A stretch of DNA of 64,000 nt from Gracilaria gracilis (GCA_030374805.1 JARGSG010000223.1:186001-250000); one strand, 5' to 3'. Positions 32,388-45,201 are shown, numbered from the stretch's first letter. Program-made: numbers and translations. The notes: a model not told the origin generated them from the letters alone.

Positions 32388-32797
32388 AAACTGCGCTCTG
32401 CCAGCGCTGTAAGCGCGCGCTGCTTCCAGTAGCAAGCCGTTCACTTCCGACAGGCGGCGCGCGCGCAGGTGGACGCGTGCCACGCGCACCGCCAGAGCGC
32501 AGCAGTTGTCGCCAGTGGCGTGCTCCAGCCACGCTCACAAACGCGCTGCAACAAGCAACTGCCGCGCCGCCACCATCCCTCCACTCATCCCCCGCCCCAG
32601 TTCAAGCGCGTTCGTCTCGTCTCCGCTTCACCCCCCCCCCCCCCCTATCGTCTCGTGCGCTCCCCTCCATTTCTCCTCCCTCGCCCCTCCTTCCCTTTCT
32701 CCCCCGTCCCTTTTCCCTCTTCCCCCGTCTCCCCCCTCTCCCCTTATCCTTACCTTCCCCCTTCCGCGCGCCTCCTTCGCGCCCCTCGCCCTTCACC

Positions 32798-35693
32798 ATG
32801 CCGTCTCGCCCCCGCCACTGCCCCGCGTATGATGCCGCGTTCGATGCCGACCGCCATCTTCCCATGGTGTCCTTCGTCTGCGGCCATTCTCTTTGCAAGG
32901 CGTGTACCGCGTGCGACGCCCCGCCTGCAACCCCATCCCCGCGCGATGACACTGCGTCGCTTCCGTCCACCTCCACAGCCTCCGACGACGACGACGAAGA
33001 GCCGCCGTCCTCGATGCGCTGTCCCGTGTATAACGCCGCGCTCGCTGGTTTTGTAAAGAACTTTGAGGCCGTCTCCGCCTTGCAATTCTCCGCCGCCCCA
33101 CCTCAGAACCAACCGCCCGCACCGGACTATTCTGCCGTTCTTCATCACGACCTTGTAATTCGTCGTCCTCAAATTCAGTTTTCGCGCTCACCGGCCAATG
33201 AAGTGGGGCACGGCGCGTCTGCTATCGTGTATCGGGGTGTGTATGCCACGCAACCGGTCGCCGTCAAATGCATACGTACCATGAGCGAATCATTCGCTAC
33301 GGAAGAACGCCTCCGGCGAGAGCTTCGAAACGCATCACGGCTGCAAAGTCCATATGTTGTGCAATTTAGAGGCGCTGCATGAGATCAAGAGGCGGGTCCT
33401 AACTCGCCGCAAAATATCTTGCTCGCCACCGAGCTTATGCAGAATGGAAATCTGCTCGAGAATCTCAATCGCTTGCAGCCTGCCGTCGGCCTTCCGCTCC
33501 CAGTCTTTGTGCTAATTTCGTTGGATGTGGCGGGAGGTATTCTTTACCTTCATGATGAAGGCGTCGCTCATCGCGATGTTAAGAGGGCAAACATTCTCCT
33601 CACCGGGCAAATATCGCCCCAAAGTCGCACCTTTGCCTCGTCTGTGTGTGCTAAGATTGCTCACTTTGGATTAAGCAAATATATTGATAAGGCTACCGGC
33701 GACGGTACTGTTATGCAGAACATCATGGAGCCCGGTCGACTTGAAGCCATCTATTCGTACTTGGCACCCAAAGCCTTTGGCGGTGATAATTCTAACGTAA
33801 TACTTCGTGGCGAAGAGGATGAGGCTGATGAACCTCGTTATGATGAAATGGCAAAGAAGCCTGACATCTATGGACTGAGCGTGTTATTTTGGGAGATGCT
33901 GACTGGCAGAGTCCCATGGGCTGGGGTGTCTCTTTCCGATGTTTGCGTGCGCGTCTTTTTTCGCAGCGACCGTCCGGCACTAGCCTTGGATGCAACAGTA
34001 GTTTCCAAGACCGTGCGCCGACTTGTCGAACGTTGTTGGGCGCAGAACCCACACAAGCGACCTTCCGCAAAGTCCATTGTCGCCAAGCTGGAGAAGCTCG
34101 CTAATCGTTTCAACGTGAAGCTTGATGACTCTCCAGCAGAACTGGCAGCGATACAACCATCTGCTGGCACTGCTACGAATACCGCTGCTAATAGGGTTGA
34201 ATCGACTATGAGACTTACTTCTTTGCCATACTTGCGTGCGGAGCCACTGTGAGAGCAAAACAATGTTCATCCGCAATACCTTTCTCACTCACATAGACGC
34301 ACGCAGTCAGACCCCCTTATCGTCTACCAAAAGATGCCGTCAGCTTCCACCGTACACTGCTCTAGAGGGAGCACAGACACATTCTACGGGACTTGAGGTG
34401 GAGGATACTCGCGATTCAGATCGCGCTGTGAACGAAATTCCTGCTCCATATGATGATACCACCTGGGCAGATGATGGGTATGCTACCTCTCACGGCCAAC
34501 GGTCTAGTCCAAGCAACCCTGGAGCATCCAGCTCATCTGCCAAGGGGAATGATCCCAACGACGCATCGTTCTCTGTCAAGCGTTGCCTCTCCCGATCACG
34601 ACATTCTATTCGTGATCCCAACACTGAACAAAATCACGCCCGCTCCTCTGCTCATTTTACTTTGCACCCTCCAATGACTTCATCTATCACGCCTAGTCCA
34701 TCTCCCATATCTCCTGCCCCTAAGGCGAATGCCACTGCAGTTGCAGCGACGGCTGTCGCCATTGCTGCTGCAAAGGATCTCGAGCGAAAGCTTGATGATA
34801 TTCGGGCTGCACGTGGTCAAGTGAATCGCATATCACGCCCTGCAACCCCTCCTGTTTGGGAGGCAAGCTTTCCGTTACTCCCCGTTCTTGAACAGAGGCA
34901 GAAAGTGGCAGGAAAGCCCAATGAAATGCGCCCCGCGTTTTATGAAAACTCCGACGAGGAAGCGAATGATTTTGATCCGGAACGTGCGGCAGCTGTAGAA
35001 GCTATAGCTGAATCTAACAATCAAGTTTTTGTTCAACAACAACAGCAATCCAGCTCTCGTAACGTCGCAGCGGTCACCGCCGCTGTTACAGCAGCTACAG
35101 TTTCTACAGCCACGCGACTACTACAATCGCAGGCTGTGGGGAGCACGTCCTCAAACCACATGTCGAGGCCCAAGTCACCGGCTGTTCGTCGCCCTATGTC
35201 ACGCATGGTAGCGCGCCCGTTTGCATCATCTCAAAATCAAGTACGAGCTCCCGCTGAAGATGATTTTGCAGTTCGTCCAACGATTTCGTTACCGAGGAAC
35301 TCCGACTCCTCAGCCCCCAAGAAGACAAAGAGTGGCAGTCGTTCTAGGTTGGGTAGGATTATGTCCGCCTTCGTCTCTCCCGCTCCGAACACTGTTAGTC
35401 GAGGGTCAAGCCCAGTTTTCAAATCGATTTCTGCCGCCTCTGTAGCTTCGTCTCCAAGAGAGTCGAATGAAAAACGTGCATTTATGCGACGAATTCGTTC
35501 AAATGACCGGAGGCGTATGGCACGGAGTTCAAGCTCAGATGATATCGAGAATGAGCGCCGACAGAATGCGGCGGTGAATGCCACTCGCTCGTTCGCTTCG
35601 CACACAGTTCAGCAAAAGGGGGGAAGGGGACTTCTAACACACTTCTATGTAGATCGGATCGGGCCCGAAGAAAGTCCTCCGTCGAAAAGTTAA
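32798..35693 (+). pseudogene. RING-finger protein kinase, degenerate
   Basis: The ATG at 32798 starts a RING-type finger whose spacing is intact (C8, C28, H30, C33, C36, C75), but two zinc ligands are Tyr (Y11, Y78). A kinase domain follows, with glycine loop GHGASAIVYRG and AVKCIR lysine. Codon 195 is a TGA (33380-33382) that interrupts the kinase; the same frame continues at once to 34252. It has a normal catalytic loop (AHRDVKRANILL), HFG in place of DFG, and APKAF in place of APEAF. After a frameshift near 34240 a Ser-rich, probably disordered tail runs to 35693. Lost metal-binding Asp, lost ligands, a stop and a frameshift indicate a decayed gene. Confidence 0.8.
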
Positions 35694-35877
35694 TTACTTA
35701 GATGAAGAAGGGGTGATGCAATTGTTTGCTGAGCGTATGGCGCCGTTGCGCTTGCCCACGTTGGGCCATTCTGCTTTAATTGACGAGAAACATTGCGATG
35801 AGAACAAGAGTCTCAACGATTCATGCGCGATCCTAATCTCTCGTCTGCCTGTTTCGCTGTAACAACGCTTTGTAATT

Positions 35878-36870
35878 CTATTTCGATGACTCACTACCTT
35901 CGTCTGAAGACTCAGGGCCAAACACATCTAACAATAACTGCTCTGCGTCAGTAATATGTTGTTGTATCACAAATCGTGGCTCATCTGAGGTCTTTTTGTT
36001 GGAGTTGTTGTGAACAATTGTGGCACGTTCAAGATGTAGAGATGCTTGGGATGGTGTTGCCCGAATTGAAGGGCAACTACTGTCAACCTTGGAATAAGAA
36101 TATTCCCCGTTCTGTGACGAAACTTCGGAGTGTTCATGAACTGTTTCTAGCGCCAATCCTTCGGCTACATTCACATTAACAACTTCAAAGGCCTGCTTTT
36201 CAATCTCAGGAAGAGGAACTAGCAAATGGTGAATTACATTGAGCGTCTGCTTCTCAACAATTACCTCATACAGAAAATTCTCACTGTGAGAAAAACAGTT
36301 CGTCTTGAGATGTTCTGAACTAGACGATACGTTATCTGTAGTTTCATTTGGACTTTCTGCGCCTGAATATTTTGCCCTGGAAGTGCAGTTATCACCAAGG
36401 GGATCATCCGCTTCAGATTGATGTGGAGTTCTCTTGTCGTTATCACACGGTTCTGAAGTACCGTATTGCACAGAACAATGATCGGTTTTGCTCTTTTTTG
36501 ATGTCTGGCTCCTCTTCGCGTACCATTCACGACGTTTCTTCAACCTCAATGACTTTGACTCCAAAGATTCCAACGACCTGCGCTTCTGGTACCTCTGCCT
36601 CTGTTTCCGGTTCTCTTGTACTCGGTTCTGACATCTTTCCCGCCACTGTCGTTTCCGAACTGCATCTGCTCCGGGAAGCTTGGCAAAATTACCAGGCCCG
36701 GGGGTGAGCTTATGAATCTGTGTTGTCTTTGGAACATTTTTCGGGCTAATGCTTTTCAGCACCAAATTGGTCGTCTGCTTTGGAACCATTACCTTCTCCA
36801 AGGGGCAATTTGCTTCCTTCGGAACTATCCATTCTTTGTACTTATCATACGTTGTGCTGAGATATGGCAT
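35878..36870 (-). CDS. uncharacterised Lys/Arg-rich protein
   Basis: 330 residues from an ATG at 36870. I do not recognise it. The most conspicuous part is a basic, probably helical block (about residues 70-125, including RRSLESLESKSLRLKKRREW), which could bind nucleic acid. The C-terminal half is acidic, Ser- and Glu-rich, ending in EQLLLDVFGPESSDEGSESSK-like sequence. No stop interrupts it. It lies at the left edge of the EnSpm-like region, so it may be a transposon accessory protein or a host gene. Confidence 0.4.
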   Translation of the reverse strand: MPYLSTTYDKYKEWIVPKEANCPLEKVMVPKQTTNLVLKSISPKNVPKTTQIHKLTPGPGNFAKLPGADAVRKRQWRERCQNRVQENRKQRQRYQKRRSLESLESKSLRLKKRREWYAKRSQTSKKSKTDHCSVQYGTSEPCDNDKRTPHQSEADDPLGDNCTSRAKYSGAESPNETTDNVSSSSEHLKTNCFSHSENFLYEVIVEKQTLNVIHHLLVPLPEIEKQAFEVVNVNVAEGLALETVHEHSEVSSQNGEYSYSKVDSSCPSIRATPSQASLHLERATIVHNNSNKKTSDEPRFVIQQHITDAEQLLLDVFGPESSDEGSESSK

Positions 36871-37145
36871 GTCGGAACGGAACGCCTCAAACTTGTGTCG
36901 AACGTTCTAAGCTCTGTAACTCTTCACACTTTTGTAACATGTCCCAGAGAATGGGACGTGTTCCAACAGGAGGACGTACATTTTACGTGTTATTCAAAAT
37001 GTGCTTCCGAGGTGCCGCTGTAATTTTTCGATACTTTTTTAAAGTATCTTGATATTGCACGGTACATGGCTCTCTATGGAGGGATCGATTTGCCTACAAA
37101 TTGTACCTTTTGGTAACTGTACATACGGATTCCGTTGCAACCCAC

Positions 37146-37196
37146 AGCTCTTTGGTAGCTCCAGCTCCTTGGTAGCTCCAGCTCCTTGGTAGCCAA
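37146..37196 (+). repeat. 17-bp tandem repeat, three copies
   Basis: Three consecutive units of AGCTCYTTGGTAGCTCC, the third diverging at its end. Short tandem arrays near transposon ends often bind the element's own protein, which would fit the EnSpm-like element here. That role is a guess. Confidence 0.75.
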
Positions 37197-38322
37197 CCCT
37201 CGTTGGTGATGCTGTCTTTCTGGGAGAAGCCAACTCCCCATCTCTTGCACGATGACTCCGACTTCGTTTTCCTTCTCACGCTGCACACAGCATAATCGCC
37301 TTCAAATATGGTCTCAAGGGCTAAATACCTTTATTGTCTCTTTCATTATGTATGCACTTACCACTCTTCGGACCAAATCAGCGCCGAAGAATACTTCGAA
37401 CGTTTCTTCAGCTGCCGAAGTTCAAGTTCGTCTCCATGCGAGCTAGAGAACTCTTCCGAAGACTGCCGATAAGTTTTGCGAAAGGTTTATTATTGTTCGC
37501 TTTCATTAAGGTGTGGATGTAGCTGTTAAAAATAAGCTCGTGAACCCTATTCCTCTCAATTCTCTCAATCTTGAGATTCTTAGAGGCAACCGGTCTAGTC
37601 TGTGATGTGTCGTTCAACCAATATACCACAGGGTTCCCGCTCGTGGCACCCACTGTTTTCCTTGTTCTTCTTTCATTCGGTTGGTTTGAATCTTTTCTTT
37701 TCATTCCGTTCCAGTGACATACTCCGCCATGCATATGTTGAGGTTCCTGACGGCAGGCATTTTTGGTCTTTCGCATTGTTAGACCAATTGGTTTCCTATC
37801 TTACTTCGGAACGTGCGCTATTAATCTCCCGGAAGTGTGCTTCTCATGGCTTTTTTACTCTGGTTCAACATATAACGAGCAGAAATGCATTTTGTGTCTC
37901 ATCTGACTCATACAACTCTTTTCCTCACCTTTTTGCGCGAATACCCAAGGATTTCAAATGATTTGTCCCATTTTTGTGGTTTATCTCTGAAGTTGTTTTC
38001 TCTTGAGAGCAGCACATGGCTTTACTCCAATGAAAACCATAAGTTCGTACGAAGTTCCTTTGCTTCAAATCAACCAACTCGTACCGAGTTCATGAGGACA
38101 TTATTGAACTGCTGACAGGATGTTTGTGTTTAAGTGATGGATTATTCGACTCCCGCATGTTTCTTTGTATGAATGATGCAAATTTTCTAACCACATCTAA
38201 CCTCTATACCTTTTGCTATTCAGTGTGATATGGTCTGGTCGACTTCCGCATCTGACGTTGGAGACAGTAGAGAATATTGAGTAGCAGTCATGAAGGTCAT
38301 GCACATATCTATTTTGACGTGG
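37197..38322. other. region without a convincing gene
   Basis: About 1.1 kb with moderate open frames (such as 37602-37961 plus) that show no domain. Probably non-coding part of the EnSpm-like element or flanking spacer. Confidence 0.35.
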
Positions 38323-40149
38323 TTACATTGTCTGCCGTGCCCCTAGCGCACTTCTTTGTCCCGCACCGATTACTTTCTTCATTCCTCTTACTCTTACTCT
38401 TCCTCTTCCTCCTCCTGTTCTTCTAGCTCTGGTTCTTCCTATGGCAGAACTTCCAAGTACAGTTTTCATACCTCTCCCTCTACCTCTTGGATTCTTTCGT
38501 ACTGGTGCGCCGCCTAGACCATGAGTATCTCTATGTTTTGTAACATGCTCAGATGTTTCTAATTCTGTACAAGTATTACGTCTGCCGCCAAAATCTAGGA
38601 GCATTCCAGAAGCTCGAAATCCTTCGCATGGAGCCGTAACGGTTGTGCTGATATTTTCAGTTTCTCGTCCTTCTGCAAATGCAACAAGGTTATTCCCATT
38701 TGGAACTAATTCTCGCTCAGCAGGTGTATTGCGCGATTTAGGAATGATCCTGAGCCTTCCCGGGGTCACTCCAGTCGGATTAGATGGAGCTCTTAGAGGT
38801 AAGCGTATCTTAATGGATCGAGAAACAGGCGATTTTTTGGTTGGAGAACCACATTGTGGCTCTGCAAAAGAAGCTGATGTCCTGTTTGTCGATCTTTTTG
38901 CATGTGTCAGAGCAGGAGGAGGGTTGGGACGAATATGGTTTTCTTCTTAATAACTTGGTTCGTTGTTGATAAACATCTCTGTTGATCTACCTGGAGTGAG
39001 AGATACTGACGCCGTTCTTCTTCTCGGCATTGATGTGCTGTTGTCAAAAAAAATGGTAGATGAAAACATGTGGTTCTCTCGAAGATTAGATGGTTCGTTA
39101 TTTTTTCGTCCGGTAGATCGTGGCACAGCAGTACAAACCGAAGGTGTCTCCCGTATTGGAGCTGTTTCGCGATTCTGAACCATAAGGAAATGGTCCTCTT
39201 GTTCATTAGATGCTCCGTCGTGTCGTGCAGTGGAGTCTTCTAGTGGTGGAACTGCCAACGAAAGTGATGGTGTCCCAGTTAATCTCGCAGCCAGGTTCGT
39301 GACAACCGGTAGGGGGTCTTCTCGTTCAACGGATACTCCATTATGTTTCAGGCTTGTAGAAAGTGGTTTGACACCGGCGCTAAAGGTGTTGTTGCCATAA
39401 TTGCATCTCGTTGTTCATCTGGACAGTAGGGACGAAGCATAGTTTCTTGTTCTTCATCTGGTAGTCTGTGAAGTTGTGGCACGTTTTGTGGTGGTAACCT
39501 CTCTTGTGGCAGCGCAATTTCTTCCCTCCCACTTTTCAACAATTCTGAGATAGGTACTGGTTCTTGATTGAGATCTGGATTCACGAACGGCAATTTGGCG
39601 ACCACCTATAGATTGGGTTTTCCGTTTAGCTGGACGTCTTTTGGATTTCATCTTCTGTTCGGCTAACCATCTTATGCACCAAAAGTTGCTGCTTTGACTA
39701 TATACGAGGAAATCTCTTGACGCCGCTGCAGAACGGATAATTGCTTCACACTGGGCGTAGTGGGTCGTCTTTGAGGCCGTCGCTTAGGAAATTGTACCAT
39801 AGTCCTGTCCAAGTTTTTCGATCATGATGGTTTCAAGCGCATCTTTTGCATCCGAATTCAGCTTCTTATCGGTGGCCCCAGTCGGAAACTGGATATATTT
39901 TTCTTTCGCTGATGGTATCATGGCGTTGTGGTACTCTATCGCGGCCCTCATCAACGCAGATACATTTGGTTCTCGCACGAAGTCTTTGCCTCTCATAGGG
40001 CTTGGAATCGGAGGTAGACTTGAGCAGGGTTCCAATTCATCGAGCCTTTTGTTGAAACTGGCAACGTCATCTTTCCATATCCGAACGATTTCATCTCTTG
40101 TGTCACGAAGGAAGCGCTCCAATGGCGTTTGGGAGGAGCTCGCGGCCAT
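38323..40149 (-). pseudogene. accessory gene of the EnSpm-like element
   Basis: The ATG at 40149 starts a 121-residue frame (39784-40149) with a helical N-terminus (TPLERFLRDTRDEIVRIWKD). Further minus-strand pieces at 39348-39605, 38947-39258 and 38323-38769 are low-complexity, rich in Pro, Gln, Ser and Arg, ending in a basic RGRGRGMK segment. Between the first and next piece a GTACAA on the minus strand could be a splice donor, so this may be a spliced gene. Otherwise the frames are broken. Divergent placement next to the transposase suggests a DNA-binding partner. No family was recognised. Confidence 0.4.
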
Positions 40150-40487
40150 GTATACAAAGAGATGGATTGAAATATTTCTCCTTGCCTGCCAAAATTGAAC
40201 CGCAGATGGTTTAAGTGGAAAATGGAAAGGCCGGAGAACGGGGAGGTGATGAGAAATAGGAAGTATTGGATCTGATTTCTTTTATGTACTCTCATAAATC
40301 AAAGGAAGCGTCCCGATGGAAATGTATTCCATGGAATTAGGACGAATCGAAATGTGGTTACAAAGGGTGATCAGGCGCCAATCGAAAGCTTAAGCCCTGG
40401 AAAGCGGGCAATAAGATGAGCAACGACTTAGAGTATCTGAGGCGTGAGTAAGGTCCATTGGATTGCAATTTATATGAACTGCTTCAA

Positions 40488-43400
40488 ATGTATCCAAAGT
40501 ACGTATGTCCGCCAGAGTACACTTGTTCTTGCTTCCCGAGGGGAAAGGCAGTGAGTCGAACAACTGTGTTGAAGCACAGTAAGATTGCGAACAACTCTTT
40601 ACGTGGTCATGGACTCCCTGCCGAACTACCATGGGGACCGGTGGAGAAGGACAGCACGATAATCAGAGCGCACCTCCAATCAATGGTTGAGCAATCTTTG
40701 ACGAGCACCGAGGGAGCTCTTTTCACTGGGGTTGCTGATCGATTGGTTCACACGTTTGATTCTCTGCCTCAAAACGAATTATCGCAAGGGGAGGGAAAGA
40801 TCTTGGAAAGGGTGCCAGAGAAATCCTGTTCTGAAACTCCTGCACAGAATGCTACTGAACACAGTATTCGAGATCCAGAACCGAGACGCAATGAAAAACA
40901 TATTGAAACTCAGGCGAACCTCGATTCAAATTTGCATTGCTCACCGCTGAGTTGCGATGACTCTGGCAATCATTTCGTAAACATGGAGAATGATGTTTCA
41001 CCGAGGATAAATTCCATGCCGCCAAAAGAGTTCACAAATACGAGCAGTTATCTTTTCCATACACAACCAGTGCATCGGAACAACCCCCATTCTACATTGC
41101 ATCCTTTTCCTGATGATGCGGTTCTTGATTTTCCCGACAACGCTCAGACCGAGGAGACGGATGCAGGTGCAGTGGAGTGCTCTCCTGACAAAAACATCGG
41201 TAATTGGGTTCCTGATGAGGAAGTAGATCAGCCGAACGAACGCGTCGAAAGTCGTGTGGGAGAACATCCAGCGGAACGATTAGTGTCTCAGCATATCGAC
41301 GAACATTTTCCAGCTTCATTCTTGGATAGAGCTGATGAAAACAACCTGCTCAGCGAATAAAGGTTTTCAGATTATGGGTCTGGTTCTGACCAACCTCTTA
41401 GATCACCTTCAGAGAGTTCTGATTATGAATGTGGGGATGTCCCTAACTCTGATGCAGAAACGATCATATCAGAACAAAGACTGTCTGACGTTCATTCTTT
41501 CACCGCGAGTGACGCTTTCATTAACAGTGGAGAACTCGGTACTAGTGAAGAAACTGTTTCCAAAATATGGATAACCGAGAACAAGAGATGGGTAGACCTT
41601 TACTTCAGGCATAACGTCACACAAGTGGTAATGGATGAAATTCTGAAGAATATCCATGCTCCTTGCAAGTGTTGGAAAACAGTTCTTTCTCGTATGTGCA
41701 GAGAGTCCGGAATCTCGAATGATATCGTGACGTTTCCAGTATGCCCTGGTCACATGTGCTTCTACAGAAGTGAAATTTTAAGATGTACTGTTGTGCGGTA
41801 AACCACGCCCGGCTTGTGATGACCAGAACGCACCAAATATATCATAGATTAAACTCCTAGGAAGATTGAAATCAATGCTGGGACAAAGGAACTCGTGCGA
41901 GAAGCTCTTCAACTATTTTCATTCCCATATAGATGAAGAGAACAACAGTACCAGTGACTTCGTTCACACCGAGTCCTTTCGAAAAACTGCGGCGCGGTAC
42001 GGTGGAATACAACGCGTGAAGAACGATGTATTCCTGGCGGCTTCAACGGATGGATTTCAAGCGTTTTGTAAGCAAAGTCATACTGTTTGGCCTATTGCAG
42101 CGATTATCTGTAACTTGGCACCATGAGAACGTTTTCTTATGAGAAATGTAGTGCCACTCACTTTTATTTCCGGACATACGGAGCCTGGAGATCTTCAATC
42201 ATTTCTTGGTTCCCTTGTCGAGGAGTTGACAGCTCTGGAGAACGACGGACAAGGCACTAGGTTTATGTTTTACGATGGATCGGTGAAGAATGTGAGAATG
42301 CATCTCATTTGGTTCACAGGAGATCTTCCAGCTGTGAAGAAGATATCTGGATTGAAAGGTCACAATGGTAAAGCACCATGTAGGTACTGTAAAATACATG
42401 GAGTTTGGTCACCGTCACGCAGGCACTATTACTATCCAAGTTTTTTCAACACAGAAGAGGGTGTACAAAACGTCTTTGATCACATCAACCTGCTGTTGAG
42501 GGAAGAAGAACAGTCCCGAAGTACCATACGACAATTGCCACTCAGATCCGGGCAAGAGAGATCCGCTTTTCAAATAGAGAGTGGGATAAGCGGTGGTAGT
42601 ATTCTTTTCCAGCTTTGGAGTATTTTCCCCTACAACTCCTTTCCCATCGATATTATGCATCTTTTCTACAACGTTGGAAAGGATATTATACGTTTGTGGA
42701 TACATGATCAAGAGAAGCCATATTCAATTACTAAAGTTTCCGTTCGTCAAATCGATGATGAGTTGCGACTGTTCGGGGAAGGAATACCCAGCCAAATATC
42801 GTGCAGACCGAGACCATTGAGTCGTTTTGCGGAATGGAAATCGGCCGAAATCAAAGCTTTCATTATTTCGTACAGCTTGATAGTTCTCGAAGGTCATCTA
42901 AAGGAACCATATTTTTCCGGTTGGAGAGACTTTGCGGAGATTGTTGACATATGTTGGCCTCCATCATTAACAGAAGCGGATATTGGGAAGCTCAGTTTTC
43001 TCTCACAACGATTCTATCACCATTTCGAACAAAATTACTTCATGGGGAACCTCGATTGTGTCAATGTGTGCAAGTACACCATTCACCTGCTTCTAAACCT
43101 TGCAGAAGGCGTAATACAGTGCGGTCCTCCACTAAACTACTCACAGTACTGGATGGAAAGATATATCGGATGGGTTCTGGGTCGCATGAACTCTCGAAAC
43201 CTTGCAGGGGCCGCTCTACTTAATGATGCTATATTCGTCGAATCGTACAAAACCTTCTTCACCAACAGCATTGAAGATGAAGAAGAGATTGCTTTGGAAT
43301 GTGATCCAGGCTTCCAGCTTTGCGGTCGGTCCCATAAATACATTGTCGGCACATACCCCGATCTGGATGAGGTTCTCTCTACATCGCTGAAGGACTAACT

Positions 43401-44001
43401 TATAAGAAAGTACGATGGGTTAACAACTGAAAAAGCTTTCAATCTGTTGGGAACCGTCTCTGAAGTCACTTTTCGAGCGCGAGTGAGGTTCTTAAATTGT
43501 CACACGTGGCAACGCGCTTGTACGAGACTGGTCCCTGGCAGTGTTAACACTCTGACGTCGCGGTCGCGAAAAAACTGGCTCGTAGCTTGCGAAATGGTTG
43601 GAGAAGATCATATTGAAGTGTACTATGGTCGTATTCTAATGCTGAATGAATTTGAAATAAGGGAGGACTTCTCAAACAGGTGGGAGCACTGGCAAGATAA
43701 GTACGATGTAGGCTTATTTGATTGGGTGTCGGGATTGGAAGTCAACGCACAAGGCCAGGTGTTCAAGAGAACTCGCTCTACGGAGGCATTTACTGCAAAA
43801 GCAGTCGAAGATCTGTCAATTGTGTCAAGACTTATCAGCGTTGTGGATCATATGGTTCCATCTGAAACGAGGCAAGACCGTGGGCGTCATTTGTGCTACT
43901 TCATTGACAAAAAACTGCTCTCGGACTGTCTACTAGAAGAGAATATTGCATGCATGGATGGCTGGAATCGAGTCCTCTGTGGACTCCGTGGTACAATATG
44001 A
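40488..44001 (+). pseudogene. TNP2/Transposase_21-type transposase, decayed
   Basis: DDE transposase of EnSpm/CACTA elements. The N-terminus has a zinc-finger-like CCCH stretch (CPPEYTCSCF...TTVLKHSK). A TAA at 41358 interrupts it. The same frame goes on with WVDLYFRHNVTQVVMDE, CKCWKTVLSRMC and CPGHMCFYRSE, then a one-base shift to LLCGKPRPACDD. The core has VFLAASTDGFQAF with the first catalytic Asp, WPIAAIICNLAP, WFTGDLPAVKKISGLKGH with the second Asp, PCRYCKIHG and FPIDIMHLFYN. In-frame stops near 41840, at 42124-42126 and at 43396-43398, and the frameshift, kill it. The C-terminal frame 43447-44001 continues in phase after the last stop. Confidence 0.85.
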
Positions 44002-44790
44002 AGGACTCTACAGCTGCCACGCAGTAATTTGGGTCTGTAGCGCTTGTGCGAGTTGTGATCACCATTTCACGTAGAGTAATGCGGGCCTCACCTTTTCATT
44101 CCCCAAGCAGGACATTGTGCGGTTTATCACGTCATTGGAAACAAGCACATGCATGGAAGTGGTTTCGATTTGATAGCCTTGAGACCATGTACATCAAAGA
44201 ATGTTGAAGAATTTCAAGAGCTGCAAGCCTCAGCAAAAGAAGCAAGTGGACGGGCAAAACCGTGAGCAGCTTTGAGGGCAATCTGACCGCTTTCAAATTT
44301 CTGTAGCGGAAACCTCACCGCTGTAGTGTACGTAATAGTTTCGATCCCGCCGCAGCACCTAAAACATCATTATGTTTCTTGGAAGTCAGCCGAAGCAGCG
44401 AAATGGTATACAACTGTGCTTGAGATCGGGAGTAGCATCGAAAGCGAACAGCTGCGTGTAAGAAGTTTGCAGCAGAAGCAGAAGACGAAGTTGGGTGGTA
44501 CTTGAAATCTGTGGCAGGACCAGGAGGGAGCCGTTGAGTGATCGGAGTCGGCAGCCGCAACGGAGAGACTGACAACTTATTTTGAGTGAGGAAAGACATA
44601 TCATTGAAGAACGGAGCACAAGATTGATGTTTGGAAACGAAGACTTCTGAAGCCTATTATCATTATGGAGAAATAAAATTGTGAGAGGAGTGTGGTAGGA
44701 GTCTGAATACTGAAAAAGTACTCGGTAGGGGCCGTATTCAAATAAGGGTGTCAATGCACTGCATGAGAATCAGTACTTGACAGCATGATA

Positions 44791-45125
44791 ACTTTGGTAC
44801 TCTGTTTTCGAAATATAGAGTGCAGGTGGAGGTTAATAAGTTCCCTCTTCATTGCTACAAATTGAGTACATGTGGATGGCTTACTGAGCCTATGTAAACC
44901 TTTTTCTGGTCTCGGTTTTCGAAATATGGAATGCGGCTGGTGTAAAATAAGTACGTTTTCTCAGCAATAAAGTGAGTCCATTTGGATCACTTAATGACCG
45001 TGTGTCAACCTTTCTTTGGTGTTCTGACTTGGAAAGAAAGTGAGTGCATGTGGAGGGTGGTAGATTAGGTCGTAGCCATCCCCTTTATTCTATGTATATG
45101 ATAGATGTCCATTTGGAAGCCACAC
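44791..45125 (+). repeat. three imperfect ~111-bp tandem repeats
   Basis: Units start near 44791, 44903 and 45013. They share a CTTTGGT/CTCTG lead-in, a TTTCGAAATAT motif (degenerate in the third), a GAGTGCATGTGGA-like motif and a CCATTTGGA-like stretch. Position beyond the transposase suggests subterminal repeats. Confidence 0.6.
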
Positions 45126-45201
45126 TGATTGCACGATGAGGGCACTAGGAGTGCTGCAAAGGCCAGGTGCACTCAGATTGACTTCCAAGTTTTAAAATAA
45201 A

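Larger units (their letters stand above)
38300..45190 (+). mobile_element. EnSpm/CACTA-like DNA transposon (ends not located)
   Basis: A TNP2-type transposase (40488-44001) and a divergent gene starting at 40149 share a 340-bp spacer, the two-gene layout expected for CACTA elements. A trimer of about 111-bp repeats (44791-45125) on the right and possibly the 17-bp array on the left could be subterminal repeats. I could not find matching CACTA termini or a 3-bp target duplication, so the limits are approximate and could reach left to about 35.7 kb. The right side abuts a copia gag fragment, suggesting insertion into it. Confidence 0.6.

Noticed and set aside
35878..45190. CACTA terminal repeats for the EnSpm-like element
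   Set aside because: CACTA or CACTAC strings exist (for example near 35889) but have no matching inverted partner at the right place.
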